Positions 23,817 to 33,463 of a DNA stretch of 64,000 nt are shown here, in pieces. This DNA is from Parabacteroides sp. PF5-6 (GTDB taxonomy: Bacteria; Bacteroidota; Bacteroidia; Bacteroidales; Tannerellaceae). Below the pieces are notes generated by a model. That model was given only the letters and a program-made list of their open reading frames with translations. It searched no databases and had not been told where the DNA came from. Within the stretch, counting starts at the first letter, position 1. Each line of letters starts with the position of its first letter. The position numbers and the translations under genes are program-made. The stretch covers positions 1 to 64,000 of the forward strand of contig NZ_JAQFIN010000012.1 in assembly GCF_029504695.1 (NCBI RefSeq), given 5' to 3'.

Positions 23817-26252
23817 ATGAAGATTCGCGCTGCAGTCGCACTGTTATTTATATTTATCTCTTTTAACGCTTTCGCACAGGATCGGATCAAGATCACCGGT
23901 TATGTGCATGATGCTGATGGGAACCCGTTAGATCTGGTCAATATCATGGTCAAGAATACGCTGAACGGTACGATGACCAATGAAAAAGGGTACTATTCCC
24001 TGACTGTCGCTCCGGCCGATTCACTGACGGTCCTTTTCTCCTGTCTGGGCTACAACAAAGCGGAGCGTATCCTGCCCAAGCCGGTTGCCGACCTGCGTCT
24101 GAACGTGCAGATGAACCCGCTGAGTATCGTCTTGGGTGAAGCGGTCGTCACCGCTACCCGGCGGCAAACCACCACATTGGAGGCCCTGGATGCGGATAAA
24201 GTCCGGTTCCTTCCCGACCCGGCTGGCGGCAGCATCGAGAGCCTGGTAGTCACCTATGCCGGCGTATCTTCCAATAATGAATTAAGCTCGCAGTATTCCG
24301 TGCGCGGCGGCAGCTTCGATGAGAATATGGTCTATGTGAACGGACTGGAGGTCTATCGCCCCTTATTGGTGCGCTCGGGCCAGCAGGAAGGGCTTAGCTT
24401 CGTCAATCCGGACATGACCGAATCGGTCAACTTCGCCGCCGGCGGTTTCGAAGCCCGCTACGGCGATAAGATGAGTTCGGTCCTGGATATCAAATACAAA
24501 AAACCGGAGAAATTCGAAGGTTCCGCTTCCGCCAGCCTATTGGGCGCCAACGCATACGTCGGCAGTTCCTCGGGCAAGTTCACCCAAGTGACCGGCCTGC
24601 GCTACAAAACCGGGCGTTCGCTGTTGAAAACCATGGATACCGACGCTGAATACGATCCGAATTTCATCGACCTGCAAACCTATATGACCTACGAATTCCT
24701 GCCCAAATGGGAGATCAACCTGATGGGTAACGTGGCGGTCAACAACTATACGTTCACCCCTTACAACAGGGAAACCACCTTTGGCACGATAGACAACCCG
24801 CAAAACTTTATCGTCTTTTTCGACGGTCAGGAAAAAGATAAATTCCAGACCCTGTTCGGCGCATTCACCTTAAAACATAAACCGAACGAAAACGCCGAAT
24901 TGGGATTCCAGGTCTCCGGTTTCAACAGCCGCGAGAAAGAATCGTATGATATCAGCGGCGAATACTGGATGAGCGAAGACGGCGCTTCCGACCCGAATTC
25001 CGGTGAAATGAGCCAGGGCATGACCGTCGGACGCTACCATGAGCATGCACGCAACCAGCTCCATTCCGATATATTCAACGTAAATCATTACGGAAGAACC
25101 CGCATCAAAGCGCATACGCTCCAGTGGGGAATGACCTTCCAACGGGAAAAGATCGAAGACAAGATCAGCGAATGGGAAAAGCGCGACTCCTCCGGCTACT
25201 CCCTGCCCCAGAACAGCGAATTCGTCAGTGTCATCTCCAATCTCTATTCCAATGAAAAACTAAACAGCAACCGCATATCGGCATACCTGCAGGACGAATT
25301 CAAATTCCGCACCTCCAAAGGGCTCTTCAGCCTGGTCGGCGGGATCCGGGGAAGCTACTGGGATTACAACAGTGAATTTATTTTCAGCCCACGCGTTTCT
25401 CTGGGTTTCATTCCCAACTTCAACCAGAACCTGACGTTCCGCTTTGCCACCGGACTCTACTATCAGTCACCGTTCTATAAAGAAATACGCAAAGTGGTCA
25501 GAGACGATTACGGGAATGAACATGTTGAATTGAATAAAGACATCAAAGCACAACAATCGATCCACTTCATCCTGGGTAGCGACTATACGTTCAAAGCGTT
25601 AGACCGGAACTTCAAACTGACTACCGAGGTGTACTACAAAAAGATGGACGATCTGATTCCCTATACCTTAGATAATGTCAAGCTTCGCTATTATGGCGAA
25701 AACTGTGCAACGGGTTATGCGATGGGGCTCGATATGAAGTTCTTCGGCGAATTTGTTCCCGGCACCGACTCGTGGATCAGCCTGTCATTGATGAAAGCCG
25801 AGCAGACCATCACGCTCAACGACAAGGTTATCAAGGCGCCAATGCCCAATAGCCAGAGTTACAACCTGTCGCTCTTCTTCCAGGATTATTTCCCCGGAAA
25901 CGAACGGATAAAAATGAATCTCAAAGGTGTGCTTGCCGGAGGCCTACCGATCACAGTCCCTAATGTAGGATACACCGAAGGAAAAAATGGGGGCACCTTC
26001 CGGCTACCGGCCTACCGCCGGGTCGATATCGGCCTCTCCTACCAACTGGCGGGGGGCACCGATGCGATTATGGAAAGAGGCTTCTTCCGCAACCTGAAGA
26101 ATATCTGGCTTGGTCTGGATGTCTTTAACCTCTTCGATATTAAAAATACCAATTCCTACTACTGGATTACCGATGTGTACAGCACCCAGTACGCCGTGCC
26201 CAACTACCTCACCGGTCGCCAGATAAACGTCCGATTGATCGTTGATTTCTAA
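23817..26252 (+). CDS. TonB-dependent outer-membrane receptor
   Basis: 811 residues. Signal peptide to about residue 21 (FNAFAQ), a CarboxypepD_reg-like domain (about 25-105, ITGYVHDADGNPLDLVN), plug domain (about 115-230) with SVRGGSFDENMVYVNGLEVY, and a 22-strand-type barrel ending in VRLIVDF with a terminal Phe, the usual outer-membrane signal. No SusD homologue follows, so it is not a classical SusCD pair; ligand unknown. It is close to the divergent nitroreductase operon. Confidence 0.9.
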   Translation: MKIRAAVALLFIFISFNAFAQDRIKITGYVHDADGNPLDLVNIMVKNTLNGTMTNEKGYYSLTVAPADSLTVLFSCLGYNKAERILPKPVADLRLNVQMNPLSIVLGEAVVTATRRQTTTLEALDADKVRFLPDPAGGSIESLVVTYAGVSSNNELSSQYSVRGGSFDENMVYVNGLEVYRPLLVRSGQQEGLSFVNPDMTESVNFAAGGFEARYGDKMSSVLDIKYKKPEKFEGSASASLLGANAYVGSSSGKFTQVTGLRYKTGRSLLKTMDTDAEYDPNFIDLQTYMTYEFLPKWEINLMGNVAVNNYTFTPYNRETTFGTIDNPQNFIVFFDGQEKDKFQTLFGAFTLKHKPNENAELGFQVSGFNSREKESYDISGEYWMSEDGASDPNSGEMSQGMTVGRYHEHARNQLHSDIFNVNHYGRTRIKAHTLQWGMTFQREKIEDKISEWEKRDSSGYSLPQNSEFVSVISNLYSNEKLNSNRISAYLQDEFKFRTSKGLFSLVGGIRGSYWDYNSEFIFSPRVSLGFIPNFNQNLTFRFATGLYYQSPFYKEIRKVVRDDYGNEHVELNKDIKAQQSIHFILGSDYTFKALDRNFKLTTEVYYKKMDDLIPYTLDNVKLRYYGENCATGYAMGLDMKFFGEFVPGTDSWISLSLMKAEQTITLNDKVIKAPMPNSQSYNLSLFFQDYFPGNERIKMNLKGVLAGGLPITVPNVGYTEGKNGGTFRLPAYRRVDIGLSYQLAGGTDAIMERGFFRNLKNIWLGLDVFNLFDIKNTNSYYWITDVYSTQYAVPNYLTGRQINVRLIVDF

Positions 26253-26306
26253 AGATCTTTTTGGGTCGTTTGGGTTGTTAGCAGATGTACGGCAGGGTAA
26301 TATAGA

Positions 26307-27107
26307 TCAAAGCTTCTCGATATCTTCGGGCGACAAGCCGGTGCTTCGTATAATCAAATCCAGCGAAACATCTGATTCTTTCAAGCGAAGGGCTACAGTC
26401 TTCACTCCTTCGGCTTTTCCTTTCTCCATCCCGATCTCGATCCCTTTTACTTTTCCTTTCTCCATTCCGATCTCGATTCCTTTTACTTTTCCTTTCTCCA
26501 TTCCGATCTCGATTCCTTCTACTTTGGCGTATTCAACAGTATTGACATAGTCGCGGTAGTCTTTGAGGACCTTATCATAGTGTCGGCGATCACCCGAGGA
26601 GAGACTTTCTATCTCGGCGGCCTTAAGCAACTTCCTAAAGGTTGCTTTCTTGGTCTCAAATGGTATTCTTTCTAACGTATCCATATATTTGAATAAATAA
26701 ATCCATCGTTCAAAATCTGTTTGGCATTCATCGGCCGTCAACTCGAAGTGCGGCAACGAGATAAAGATCTGTCGCAACCTCCCGTCGATCTGAAGCCCTG
26801 TATCCCGGTCGGCCAGGATCACATCCGTTCGTAGCTTATTCAACCCCGGCAGCCGAAAGTTCAAGAAGTAAATCCCATACACGGGACAGACCTCAAATGT
26901 CCAATCCCCTCCTTTCTGCCCCTGACTGCTGATCATCCGACAGAGATAGAACAGCGCCCGATCGAAAAAATAGAACGTAATATCTTCCACCTTTCGTTCT
27001 CCTTCGAGCAAGATATTCAAAAAATCGATCAGCAACTCTTTGCTGGCGTCCTGCCCGAATAGCCTCTTGAAGCTAAAATCGAGTAAGGGGTTTATGTATC
27101 TTCCCAT
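26307..27107 (-). CDS. Rpn/PD-(D/E)XK transposase-family protein, core apparently deleted
   Basis: 266 residues. The start YINPLLDFSFKRLFGQDASKELLIDFLN and the segment QGQKGGDWTFEVCPVYGIYFLNF are typical of the Rpn/PD-(D/E)XK family transposases. The family normally has about 40 residues with the catalytic Asp and ExQ/ExK between these parts; here EGERKVEDITFYFFDRALFY joins them directly, so the nuclease motif is missing (comparison from memory). The C-terminus contains three 12-residue GIEIGMEKGKVK repeats encoded by perfect 36-bp tandem DNA repeats. Likely inactive or regulatory. Confidence 0.75.
   Translation of the reverse strand: MGRYINPLLDFSFKRLFGQDASKELLIDFLNILLEGERKVEDITFYFFDRALFYLCRMISSQGQKGGDWTFEVCPVYGIYFLNFRLPGLNKLRTDVILADRDTGLQIDGRLRQIFISLPHFELTADECQTDFERWIYLFKYMDTLERIPFETKKATFRKLLKAAEIESLSSGDRRHYDKVLKDYRDYVNTVEYAKVEGIEIGMEKGKVKGIEIGMEKGKVKGIEIGMEKGKAEGVKTVALRLKESDVSLDLIIRSTGLSPEDIEKL
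26414..26521. repeat. three tandem 36-bp repeats in the Rpn-family gene
   Basis: Three nearly identical copies start at 26414, 26450 and 26486 and encode GIEIGMEKGKVK per unit. In-frame units of this sort change copy number easily. Confidence 0.8.
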
Positions 27108-27161
27108 AGCGTTGGTTTTTGTTATTTCTCTGAGGTAAAGATACAGAATAAATCGCTAATA

Positions 27162-27180
27162 AACAAGGAGTTCCCTTGTT
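27162..27180. terminator. possible hairpin terminator
   Basis: AACAAGG (27162-27168) pairs with CCTTGTT (27174-27180). It lies downstream of the leftward 7TM-HD gene and upstream of the Rpn-family gene. The stem is short, so this is a weak call. Confidence 0.3.
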
Positions 27181-27267
27181 TTCTTACGGGGAAGAATGGA
27201 GGACTTGAAGATCAAAGGGCGGGGTTCCTCCGGGAAGTTATTTCAACCATTGCCTCTTTTTATGTAG

Positions 27268-29298
27268 TTACGCCTTCAGTTCGGGATAACTGATCCGGGT
27301 ATGATACATCGTTTTGAGCTTATCGATAAAGACTTGCTTCACGGTCAACACATCGCGGAAGGTTAATGGCGTATTCTTCATCAATCCGTCGTCGATCTGA
27401 CTGTCGATGATCCGGTTGACCAATTCGCTGATCGCTTCCTCCGTATACTCTTTCAAGCTGCGCGAAGAGGCTTCGACCGCATCGGCCATCATCAGGATCG
27501 CTGTCTCTTTGGAGAAAGGATTGGGTCCCGGGTAAGTGAATTTGGCTTCGTCGATCTCCTGATCCGGGTATTTATTCTTAAAGGAGTTGTAGAAATACTT
27601 CACTTTGCCGCGCCCGTGGTGGGTCTTGATAAACGAGATTATCGCCTGAGGCAATTTCGCTTTCTCCGCCATCTGTACTCCGTCGGTCACATGGCTGATA
27701 ATAATCTGTGCACTCTGCTCAAAGGGTAACTGGTCGTGCGGGTTGAAATTCTTCTGGTTCTCGGTAAAGAACGCCGGATTTTCCATCTTACCGATATCAT
27801 GATACATCGCTCCCGTGCGGACCAACGCGGCATTGGCTCCAATCTTTGTCGCTGCTTCCGACGCCAGGATCGACACCTGAAGGGAGTGCTGGAACGTTCC
27901 CGGCGCGGTTTCCGAAAGTTTCTTCAATATCGGTGTATTGATGTTCGACAGTTCGACCAGGGTGATGGCAGAAACATAACCGAAAGCCTTTTCCAGCATA
28001 TAAACCAGGATATACGTAAACATCAACAGGATAAAGCTGATCCCGAAATAAAGGAACATGGTCCAGTTCAATTTGGTAAAATCCAATTCCTGATAGACCG
28101 TCAGACAGGTATAGGTAATGGAATAAGAAAGCAAGATAAAAAAGGCGCAACGGATCAACTGCGACCGCTCGGAAAGATCTTTCAGGCTAAAGGTCACCAC
28201 CATACCCGCAACCACCTGCAACAAGACAAACTCCTGCGGATAAGGAACCATCAATGAACAGATCAAGACAACAATCAGATGGGTGAACAAGGCCGTTCGC
28301 GAATCGAAGAAGGTCCGCACCACCGTCGGTACCATCGCAAAAGGAATGATATAGACATTAAACCAATTATAGGTCACACACAACTCCGTCATAACACAGA
28401 ACACCGTGATATGCAACAATAAGAAAAGTACATTTTTCCTTTTATAGAATATCTTCGGACGGAACGACCAGAGGTAAAGCCAGAAACAAAACAACAGAGA
28501 GATCAGTAAAACCGAGATCCCGGCAAACTGCACCCATTGGATCTGCGTCCCTCCCGACTTGGATTCATGGATAATCTTGAGCGAACGCAATACATTATAG
28601 GTATGATGATCGATGATCTCTCCCCGGTCGACAATCCGTTCCCCGGCCTGGATCATTCCGTTCGAGATGGCTACGCTGTTCAGTTTCTCATCGAGGATAC
28701 GGTCCGACATCGCTTTGTCGTACATCACGTTCTCCGCCAGGTAATTATTGATATTGCAGGATTGCAGAAGGGCTTTATCCAGGCTTTGCGGACTATTGTT
28801 GAGGATAAACTCGTAGGCCGTACGCACGGTAAACATATCGGAGACATACTGCAATTGCGACATATTGTTCTCGACCAGATTGATCCGTTCCACCTTATCT
28901 CTTTTCAGCTCTTCCAGCGCCTGGGGAGAGATGATCCCGTTCTTGTACAGGCGGATCAGGGCACTTTCGATATATTGCGGGTAGGCATGCGGCACTTTAT
29001 CTTTCATGTTGGCCGCATACTCACTGCGCAACTCATCGATCTGTGTCGCTTCCACCAAAGGATCCATCCGGTAATACGGTTCGAAATGTTCGATCACACT
29101 GTCTTTCTCGGCTTTCACCTCCTCGTCTGCCTTATAGATCGGGAAATCGGTCGGAGCCGTCAACAACTGATAGCGCCAGGGTTTCCCTTCAAAAAACAGA
29201 TAACGGAACTTTCCTTCACGGGGGAAGAAATAGGCCATCAGGATGACAGCCAACACAAAGTAAACCGTTGATTTTATGTTTAGTCGTTTTAGTTTCAT
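27268..29298 (-). CDS. 7TM-HD family cyclic-di-AMP phosphodiesterase (PgpH-like)
   Basis: 676 residues. A large extracytoplasmic 7TMR-HD extracellular region (about 45-255) follows the first helix, then seven membrane helices (about 260-465), and a C-terminal HD domain with MYHDIGKMENPAFF and HVTDG...FIKTHHGRG. This is the architecture of PgpH, which hydrolyses cyclic di-AMP. Bacteroidota homologues are annotated HDIG domain proteins. A minus-strand -7 box is at 29355-29362. It is divergent from gltX. Confidence 0.9.
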   Translation of the reverse strand: MKLKRLNIKSTVYFVLAVILMAYFFPREGKFRYLFFEGKPWRYQLLTAPTDFPIYKADEEVKAEKDSVIEHFEPYYRMDPLVEATQIDELRSEYAANMKDKVPHAYPQYIESALIRLYKNGIISPQALEELKRDKVERINLVENNMSQLQYVSDMFTVRTAYEFILNNSPQSLDKALLQSCNINNYLAENVMYDKAMSDRILDEKLNSVAISNGMIQAGERIVDRGEIIDHHTYNVLRSLKIIHESKSGGTQIQWVQFAGISVLLISLLFCFWLYLWSFRPKIFYKRKNVLFLLLHITVFCVMTELCVTYNWFNVYIIPFAMVPTVVRTFFDSRTALFTHLIVVLICSLMVPYPQEFVLLQVVAGMVVTFSLKDLSERSQLIRCAFFILLSYSITYTCLTVYQELDFTKLNWTMFLYFGISFILLMFTYILVYMLEKAFGYVSAITLVELSNINTPILKKLSETAPGTFQHSLQVSILASEAATKIGANAALVRTGAMYHDIGKMENPAFFTENQKNFNPHDQLPFEQSAQIIISHVTDGVQMAEKAKLPQAIISFIKTHHGRGKVKYFYNSFKNKYPDQEIDEAKFTYPGPNPFSKETAILMMADAVEASSRSLKEYTEEAISELVNRIIDSQIDDGLMKNTPLTFRDVLTVKQVFIDKLKTMYHTRISYPELKA

Positions 29299-29354
29299 AA
29301 TCTTTCTTTTTAGGAATGAGTAATAAACAAGCTACTACTAACGATAATAACCAC

Positions 29355-29362
29355 CAAATGTA
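29355..29362 (-). promoter_or_regulatory. -7 box for the 7TM-HD gene
   Basis: TACATTTG on the minus strand matches TAnnTTTG and lies 57 nt before its ATG at 29298. Confidence 0.5.
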
Positions 29363-29395
29363 TACAAAAAAGTTTACCATGAGAAAAAAAAGGCC

Positions 29396-29403
29396 TACTT
29401 TTG
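29396..29403 (+). promoter_or_regulatory. -7 box for gltX
   Basis: TACTTTTG matches TAnnTTTG, 26 nt upstream of ATG 29430, which supports that start over the more upstream ATG at 29316. Confidence 0.65.
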
Positions 29404-29429
29404 CCGCATTATCTATAATATATACCCCT

Positions 29430-30947
29430 ATGATGCGACAAAAAGTAAGAGTACGTTTTGCCCCGAGCCCAACCGGGCCTCTACATATCGGTGGCGTCCG
29501 CACCGCTTTATACAATTATCTGTTTGCCCGTCAACACGACGGCGATTTTATCCTGCGTATTGAAGATACCGACTCCCAACGTTTTGTTCCCGGAGCGGAA
29601 GAATATATCATCGAAGCCCTGACCTGGCTGGGTATCCGCTTCGACGAAGGCGTCAGCTTCGGTGGCGACAAAGGGCCGTACCGCCAGAGCGAGCGCCGTT
29701 CCATCTACAAAGAATATGTCGACCAACTCCTGGACAAAGGACTGGCGTATATCGCCTTCGACAGCCCGCAGGAGCTGGAAGCCAAACGAAACGAAATAGC
29801 CAATTTCCAATACGACGCCTCTACCCGTATGCAGATGCGTAATTCCTTGACCTTATCCCGGGAGGAAGTGGAGCAATTGATTGCCGACGGCGCGCAGTAT
29901 GTTGTCCGCATCAAAATCGAACCGGGAGAACAGGTCATCGTGAACGACCTGATCCGCGGCGAGGTAGTGATCAACTCCTCCGTATTGGACGACAAGGTGC
30001 TTTTCAAATCGGCCGACCAGCTGCCCACTTACCACCTGGCCAATATCGTCGACGACCACCTGATGGAGGTCACCCATGTGATCCGTGGCGAAGAATGGCT
30101 GCCGAGCGCCCCCTTGCACGTATTGCTCTACCGCTATTTCGGCTGGACCGACACCATGCCGCAGTTCGCCCATCTCTCTCTCTTGTTGAAACCGGAAGGA
30201 AACGGCAAGCTGAGCAAACGCGATGGCGACCGCCTGGGTTTCCCTGTTTTCCCGTTGGAATGGAAAGATGCCGAAGGAAAGATCTCGTCGGGCTATCGCG
30301 AAAGCGGATACCTGCCGGAAGCGGTGGTCAACTTCCTGGCGCTTCTGGGATGGAACCCGGGCAACGATCAGGAAATGATGGCGATGGAAGAGATGATCCG
30401 TCTGTTCGACCTCTCGCATTGCAGCAAGAGCGGTGCAAAGTTCGATTACGAGAAAGGCAAATGGTTCAACCACCAATACCTGCAAAAGAAAAGCAATGCC
30501 GAGATCGCCACGATGTTTATCCCCATACTGGAAACACAGGGCATCGCCAACCCCGACCCGGCTTATGTCGCCAAAGTTGCCGGCCTGATGAAAGAGCGCG
30601 TCAACTTCGTGAAAGAATTATGGGACGCTTCCGCTTTCTTCTTCAAAGCGCCTGAACAATACGACGAAAAGACCGTCAAGAAACGCTGGAAAGCCGACTC
30701 CGCCGCTCAACTGGCCGAACTGGCCGACGTCCTACGCCAACGCGAACCGTTCGATAGTGCCGGCACGGAAGAAGTGGTCAAAGCCTGGATCGAAAGTAAA
30801 GGATACCATCTGGGCAACCTGATGAACGCCACCCGTCTGGCACTGGTCGGCGAAGGCAAAGGCCCGCATATCTTTGATATCACCGAGACATTGGGAAAAG
30901 AAGAAACAATCCATCGCATCAACCGGGCGATCGCATCACTTGGCTAA
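29430..30947 (+). CDS. gltX: glutamate--tRNA ligase
   Basis: 505 residues from ATG 29430 ([22 protein letters not shown]). The class I HIGH motif is PLHIGG and the KMSKS-like motif is [13 protein letters not shown]. The upstream in-frame ATG at 29316 would precede the promoter box. It charges tRNA-Glu with glutamate in the cytoplasm. The gene is followed 18 bp later by waaA, and the two probably share a transcript. Confidence 0.95.
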   Translation: MMRQKVRVRFAPSPTGPLHIGGVRTALYNYLFARQHDGDFILRIEDTDSQRFVPGAEEYIIEALTWLGIRFDEGVSFGGDKGPYRQSERRSIYKEYVDQLLDKGLAYIAFDSPQELEAKRNEIANFQYDASTRMQMRNSLTLSREEVEQLIADGAQYVVRIKIEPGEQVIVNDLIRGEVVINSSVLDDKVLFKSADQLPTYHLANIVDDHLMEVTHVIRGEEWLPSAPLHVLLYRYFGWTDTMPQFAHLSLLLKPEGNGKLSKRDGDRLGFPVFPLEWKDAEGKISSGYRESGYLPEAVVNFLALLGWNPGNDQEMMAMEEMIRLFDLSHCSKSGAKFDYEKGKWFNHQYLQKKSNAEIATMFIPILETQGIANPDPAYVAKVAGLMKERVNFVKELWDASAFFFKAPEQYDEKTVKKRWKADSAAQLAELADVLRQREPFDSAGTEEVVKAWIESKGYHLGNLMNATRLALVGEGKGPHIFDITETLGKEETIHRINRAIASLG

Positions 30948-30965
30948 GCGATAGTTGAAAAGCGT

Positions 30966-32204
30966 ATGATATTCTATAGTTTATTGATCCACCTCTATGC
31001 CCTGTTGATCGAACTGGCTTCTCCTTTTCATAAGAAAGCCCGCTTGATGCGCTGGGGGCAATGGAAAACCAACGGTATTCTTCGGGAAAAGATCGACCGG
31101 AACGCGAAATATATCTGGTTTCACGCCTCTTCACTGGGCGAGTTCGAACAGGGACGCCCGATGATCGAGAAGATCAAAGCGGAATATCCGCAATATAAGA
31201 TCCTGTTGACCTTCTTCTCCCCTTCGGGCTACGAGGTGCGCAAGAACTACGAACTGGCGGATGTGATCTGCTACCTGCCTTTCGATACACCTTTCAAGGT
31301 GCGTAAGTTCATTCATCTGGCCAACCCCTGCATGGCGATCTTTATCAAGTATGAGTTTTGGGGCAACTACCTGGGTGAGCTCAACCGCAAAGGTATCCCG
31401 ACCTATATCGTCTCCGCCATCTTCCGCAAGGAACAGCTCTTTTTCAAATGGTACGGGATGCTCTACCGCCGGTTCCTGCAGTATTTCGATCACCTGTTTG
31501 TGCAGGATAAGCAATCGCTCGACCTGCTTCAATCCATTGGCATCACCGCGGTGACCGTGGCCGGCGATACCCGCTTCGACCGGGTGTTCGACGTCTATAA
31601 CCACCGCCGCGATATCCCGGGCATCGACACGTTCCTGCACAATACCAAAGGGGAACGCGCGCGGATACTTATCGCCGGAAGCTCCTGGCCCGCCGACGAA
31701 GAGATCCTGATCAACTATTTCAATGCCCATCCCGACCTCAAACTGATCATCGCGCCACACGAGATCCACCGCGAACACCTCATGCAGATCGAAGCGCAAC
31801 TGCAACGCCCCTCGATCCGCCTCTCCGAAGCGTTCAGTAAAGATTCGTCCGACAAAGACTGTATCATCGTCGATAGCTTCGGCTTGCTCTCATCGATCTA
31901 CCGCTATGGCGATATCGCTTATATCGGCGGAGGTTTCGGCGCGGGCATTCACAACACATTGGAAGCCGCCGTCTATGGCATTCCCGTGATCTTCGGCCCC
32001 AAATACCAGAAATTCAAAGAAGCCAAAGACCTGATCGCCGTCGGCGGAGGCTTCTCGATCCCCAACGCCGATGAATTCGCTTCCCGCGTCAACGACTTCC
32101 TCTCCTACCCCCACCTCCTGGAAGAGGCCGGCCGGGCCGCCGGCGACTTCGTCAAAAACAATACCGGCGCCACCGACAAAATTCTCAACGACATCATCCG
32201 ATAA
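30966..32204 (+). CDS. waaA: 3-deoxy-D-manno-octulosonic acid transferase
   Basis: 412 residues, GT30 family KdtA/WaaA. The N-terminal membrane anchor is about 1-20, the N-domain contains WFHASSLGEFEQGRPMIE with the catalytic Glu, and the C-domain has GGGFGAGIHNTLEAAVYGIPVIFGP. It transfers KDO from CMP-KDO to lipid A precursor. It follows gltX closely. The KdsC-like phosphatase of the same pathway is at 21884-22405. Confidence 0.93.
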   Translation: MIFYSLLIHLYALLIELASPFHKKARLMRWGQWKTNGILREKIDRNAKYIWFHASSLGEFEQGRPMIEKIKAEYPQYKILLTFFSPSGYEVRKNYELADVICYLPFDTPFKVRKFIHLANPCMAIFIKYEFWGNYLGELNRKGIPTYIVSAIFRKEQLFFKWYGMLYRRFLQYFDHLFVQDKQSLDLLQSIGITAVTVAGDTRFDRVFDVYNHRRDIPGIDTFLHNTKGERARILIAGSSWPADEEILINYFNAHPDLKLIIAPHEIHREHLMQIEAQLQRPSIRLSEAFSKDSSDKDCIIVDSFGLLSSIYRYGDIAYIGGGFGAGIHNTLEAAVYGIPVIFGPKYQKFKEAKDLIAVGGGFSIPNADEFASRVNDFLSYPHLLEEAGRAAGDFVKNNTGATDKILNDIIR

Positions 32205-32235
32205 CCCCTTCAGCACCTCAGCAACTACCGATAGC

Positions 32236-32580
32236 TTACCACATAAAAGTTTACACCCCGGTCTTCACCTTTCACCCGGTCGCCAGATCCCTGTATTGAT
32301 CAGCATTTCAGGTGAAAGATAAAATAATACCCCAAAAAAAACGAGAGCTTCCCCAAAAAAGCCGCCGGCCTTTTGGAAAACTCCGGCAGCCCTTTAAAAA
32401 AGGCCGGCAGCCTTTTGGAAAACCCTGCCGGCCTTTTTGGGAACCAAAACAGTCAACCTTTTTCAGGACGATACACTTTGGGAAATTCTTTACCAAGCCT
32501 TCACCCGAAAAGCCGATCAATACAGGGATCTGGCGACCGGGTGAAAGGTGGAAGGGGGGTGTCAAACTTTTATGTGTAGG
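32236..32580. repeat. family A inverted-repeat element, copy 2
   Basis: About 345 bp in opposite orientation to the copy at 14680-15004. The ends TTACCACATAAAAGTTT and AAACTTTTATGTGTAGG are inverted, and the inner flanks CCGGTCGCCAGATCCCTGTA recur on both sides. The interior has three or four units with CCGGCC and TTTTGGAAAA (32363-32440). It lies after waaA and before the MNT/HEPN pair. Reading frames inside are repeat translations and are not called. Nothing else is supported in 32205-32741 apart from a -7 box at 32704-32711. Confidence 0.8.
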
Positions 32581-32741
32581 CTGCCGAACCCGGAGTCGAG
32601 GGCGATGGCTTCGATGGTGTAGTCTAATACTAATTTTTCATCATATTTCGTTCGTAGGTTTCTTTTCCGAAGATAATGGAGGTAAATACAAAGATTTTTT
32701 TGTTATCTTTGTTTTGAATAGAACCGAAGATAGAAGTGAAA

Positions 32742-33056
32742 ATGAAACGCTCGGAGATCGTACAAACAGTGAGAAAGATTATCCGCCGGACTGCGCCGGA
32801 TGCAACCATTATTCTGTATGGAAGTGAAGCCCGTGGCGAAGCTCGCGCAAACTCGGATATTGATTTGCTGATACTGTTGAATAAGGATAAGCTGAGTATT
32901 CTGGACAAGGACGAAATCCGTTATCCTATTTATGAATTGGAACTGGAGACGGGGGTTCATGTCAGCCCTCTGATCTATACCCAGAAAGAATGGGCTAATC
33001 GTCCTTTCAAAACTCCGTTTTATATCAATGTAATGAAAGAAGGAATAATGTTATGA
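32742..33056 (+). CDS. MNT-type nucleotidyltransferase (TA-like pair, MNT)
   Basis: 104 residues from ATG 32742; a GTG start at 32736 is possible. The minimal nucleotidyltransferase motif is LYGSEARGEARANSDIDLLIL (GSxARG-x5-DxD). In MNT/HEPN systems the MNT partner AMPylates or adenylates the HEPN RNase to silence it. The -7 box TATCTTTG lies at 32704-32711. The stop overlaps the HEPN gene start by 4 nt. Confidence 0.9.
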   Translation: MKRSEIVQTVRKIIRRTAPDATIILYGSEARGEARANSDIDLLILLNKDKLSILDKDEIRYPIYELELETGVHVSPLIYTQKEWANRPFKTPFYINVMKEGIML

Positions 33057-33463
33057 CGGATATTTTAGACGATAGCAGCCGTAAAGCTTTGATTGAATAC
33101 CGGATCAATAGAGCCGAAGAAACCTTGGGTGAGGTAGAAACTTTGATCAAAGAGCAGTATTATAATACAGCGATCAACCGCATCTATTATGCTTGTTTCT
33201 ATAGCCTTACAGCTCTGATGGTGAAGTCGCACCTGAATGCGCAAACACATGCTGGGGTAAAGCAAATGTTTGGATTGCATTTTGTCTTGACCGGCAAAGT
33301 CGATAAGTCTCTTAGCCTGTTTTATAATGCTCTGTTTGATGAGCGGCAAAGCAGCGATTATGAAGATTTTGTTTATTTTGATGAAGAAACAGCCCTTAAA
33401 AGATACAATCAGGCAAAAGGCTTTATCAGCACAATTGAAAAGCTGGTTTTAGATGAGATTTAA
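33053..33463 (+). CDS. HEPN-domain protein (partner of MNT)
   Basis: 136 residues, all helical. The signature NRIYYACFYSLTALMV and the HAGVKQMFGLHFV region match the pfam HEPN/DNA-binding type; the RX4-6H RNase motif seen in HepT toxins is not evident, so RNase activity is uncertain. It overlaps the nucleotidyltransferase gene (4 nt) and its last 11 nt overlap the start of pbpC. Confidence 0.85.
   Translation: MTDILDDSSRKALIEYRINRAEETLGEVETLIKEQYYNTAINRIYYACFYSLTALMVKSHLNAQTHAGVKQMFGLHFVLTGKVDKSLSLFYNALFDERQSSDYEDFVYFDEETALKRYNQAKGFISTIEKLVLDEI

Noticed and set aside
29316-29429. Longer N-terminus for gltX
   Set aside because: The added residues precede the TAnnTTTG box and do not resemble the glutamyl-tRNA synthetase N-terminus.
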